Origin: a virus
Reading direction: 5' to 3' (one strand)
Length of the DNA: 64,000 bases
Virus record (IMG/VR): IMGVR_UViG_3300032093_000049
Span: 36,017-100,016 of that record
The notes under the pieces were generated by a model that worked only from the letters and a program-made list of their open reading frames with translations, made no database searches and had not been told where the DNA came from. A program made the position numbers and the translations under genes. Every line of letters begins with the position of its first letter. The first letter of the stretch is position 1. Shown piece after piece: positions 63,971 through 64,000 of this stretch.

Positions 63971-64000
63971 ATGAATCCAATTGGAGGTAACATGCTTCTT
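63971..64000 (+). CDS. Start of the next gene, truncated by the window end
   Basis: An A/C-rich leader (AACCAACAAAAATG) and the codons for MNPIGGNMLL begin a frame that runs off the window. It has the same orientation as its neighbours. Nothing can be said about function. Confidence 0.5.
   Translation, partial: MNPIGGNMLL

Noticed and set aside
1-64000. Firm assignment to crAss-like phages
   Set aside because: The two oppositely directed halves and the IHF-like and UDG genes are similar to that order, but no marker gene could be verified by sequence comparison here, so I leave the lineage open.

Overview
The window is part of a large double-stranded DNA tailed-phage genome, most likely a virulent phage of a Bacteroidota host. 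It is AT-rich and almost fully coding. It carries a terminase large subunit, portal, scaffold, capsid and tail-fibre genes together with a replication module. No integrase, repressor or attachment site was recognised. Genes start behind A/C-rich leaders (such as AACAAACAAAATG) and not behind Shine-Dalgarno sequences, which is the Bacteroidota style. The holin, the SPL-like enzyme and many small proteins look like Bacteroidota phage families. A relationship to crAss-like or environmental Flavobacteria phages is possible but cannot be proven here. TAG, TGA and TAA are all used as stops, so there is no sign of stop-codon recoding.

Left half (1-32.9 kb, minus strand). Reading in the direction of transcription from about 33 kb leftwards: a small operon at the divergent junction (HExxH metallopeptidase-like protein, arginyl/leucyl-tRNA-protein transferase-like protein, lipoprotein); a second group with an Acb2/Tad1-like protein and a GroES-like co-chaperonin; receptor-binding and fibre genes (24-30 kb); lysis genes (holin, probable single-gene spanin, endolysin, 22.7-24.2 kb); DNA-binding proteins, a PD-(D/E)XK nuclease, terminase, portal, scaffold and major capsid (11-22 kb); eight small or very basic proteins; a head-tail connector; a ferritin; and Cys-rich virion proteins down to position 80. 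Intrinsic terminators separate these transcription units.

Right half (33.17-64 kb, plus strand). Three short units at 33.1-34.8 kb lie behind or beside copies of one promoter-like repeat. Then comes a 2.3 kb zone (34.9-37.2 kb) in which tiny genes alternate with strongly structured RNA elements, two of which are related copies with compensatory base changes. Next come many small accessory genes, a pseudoknotted leader (40.8 kb), HNH, ParB-like and SF2 helicase genes, a tRNA-like RNA with about 75 nt of extra sequence (46.6 kb), and then DNA repair and replication genes: a spore-photoproduct-lyase-like radical SAM enzyme, NinB-like protein, uracil-DNA glycosylase, DnaB-type helicase, Sak4-like ATPase, candidate SSB, Toprim primase, GIY-YIG nuclease, a MoxR ATPase with a VWA/metallopeptidase partner and a RecB-like nuclease. 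The window ends in the first codons of the next gene. No DNA polymerase or tape measure gene is seen, so the genome must continue on at least one side.

Strongest second-look candidates: the structured-RNA zone at 34.9-37.2 kb, the protease plus aminoacyl-tRNA-protein transferase pair at 31.8-32.9 kb, the phage SPL-like enzyme, the ferritin inside the virion block, the Acb2-like anti-defence candidate and the oversized tRNA-like RNA.
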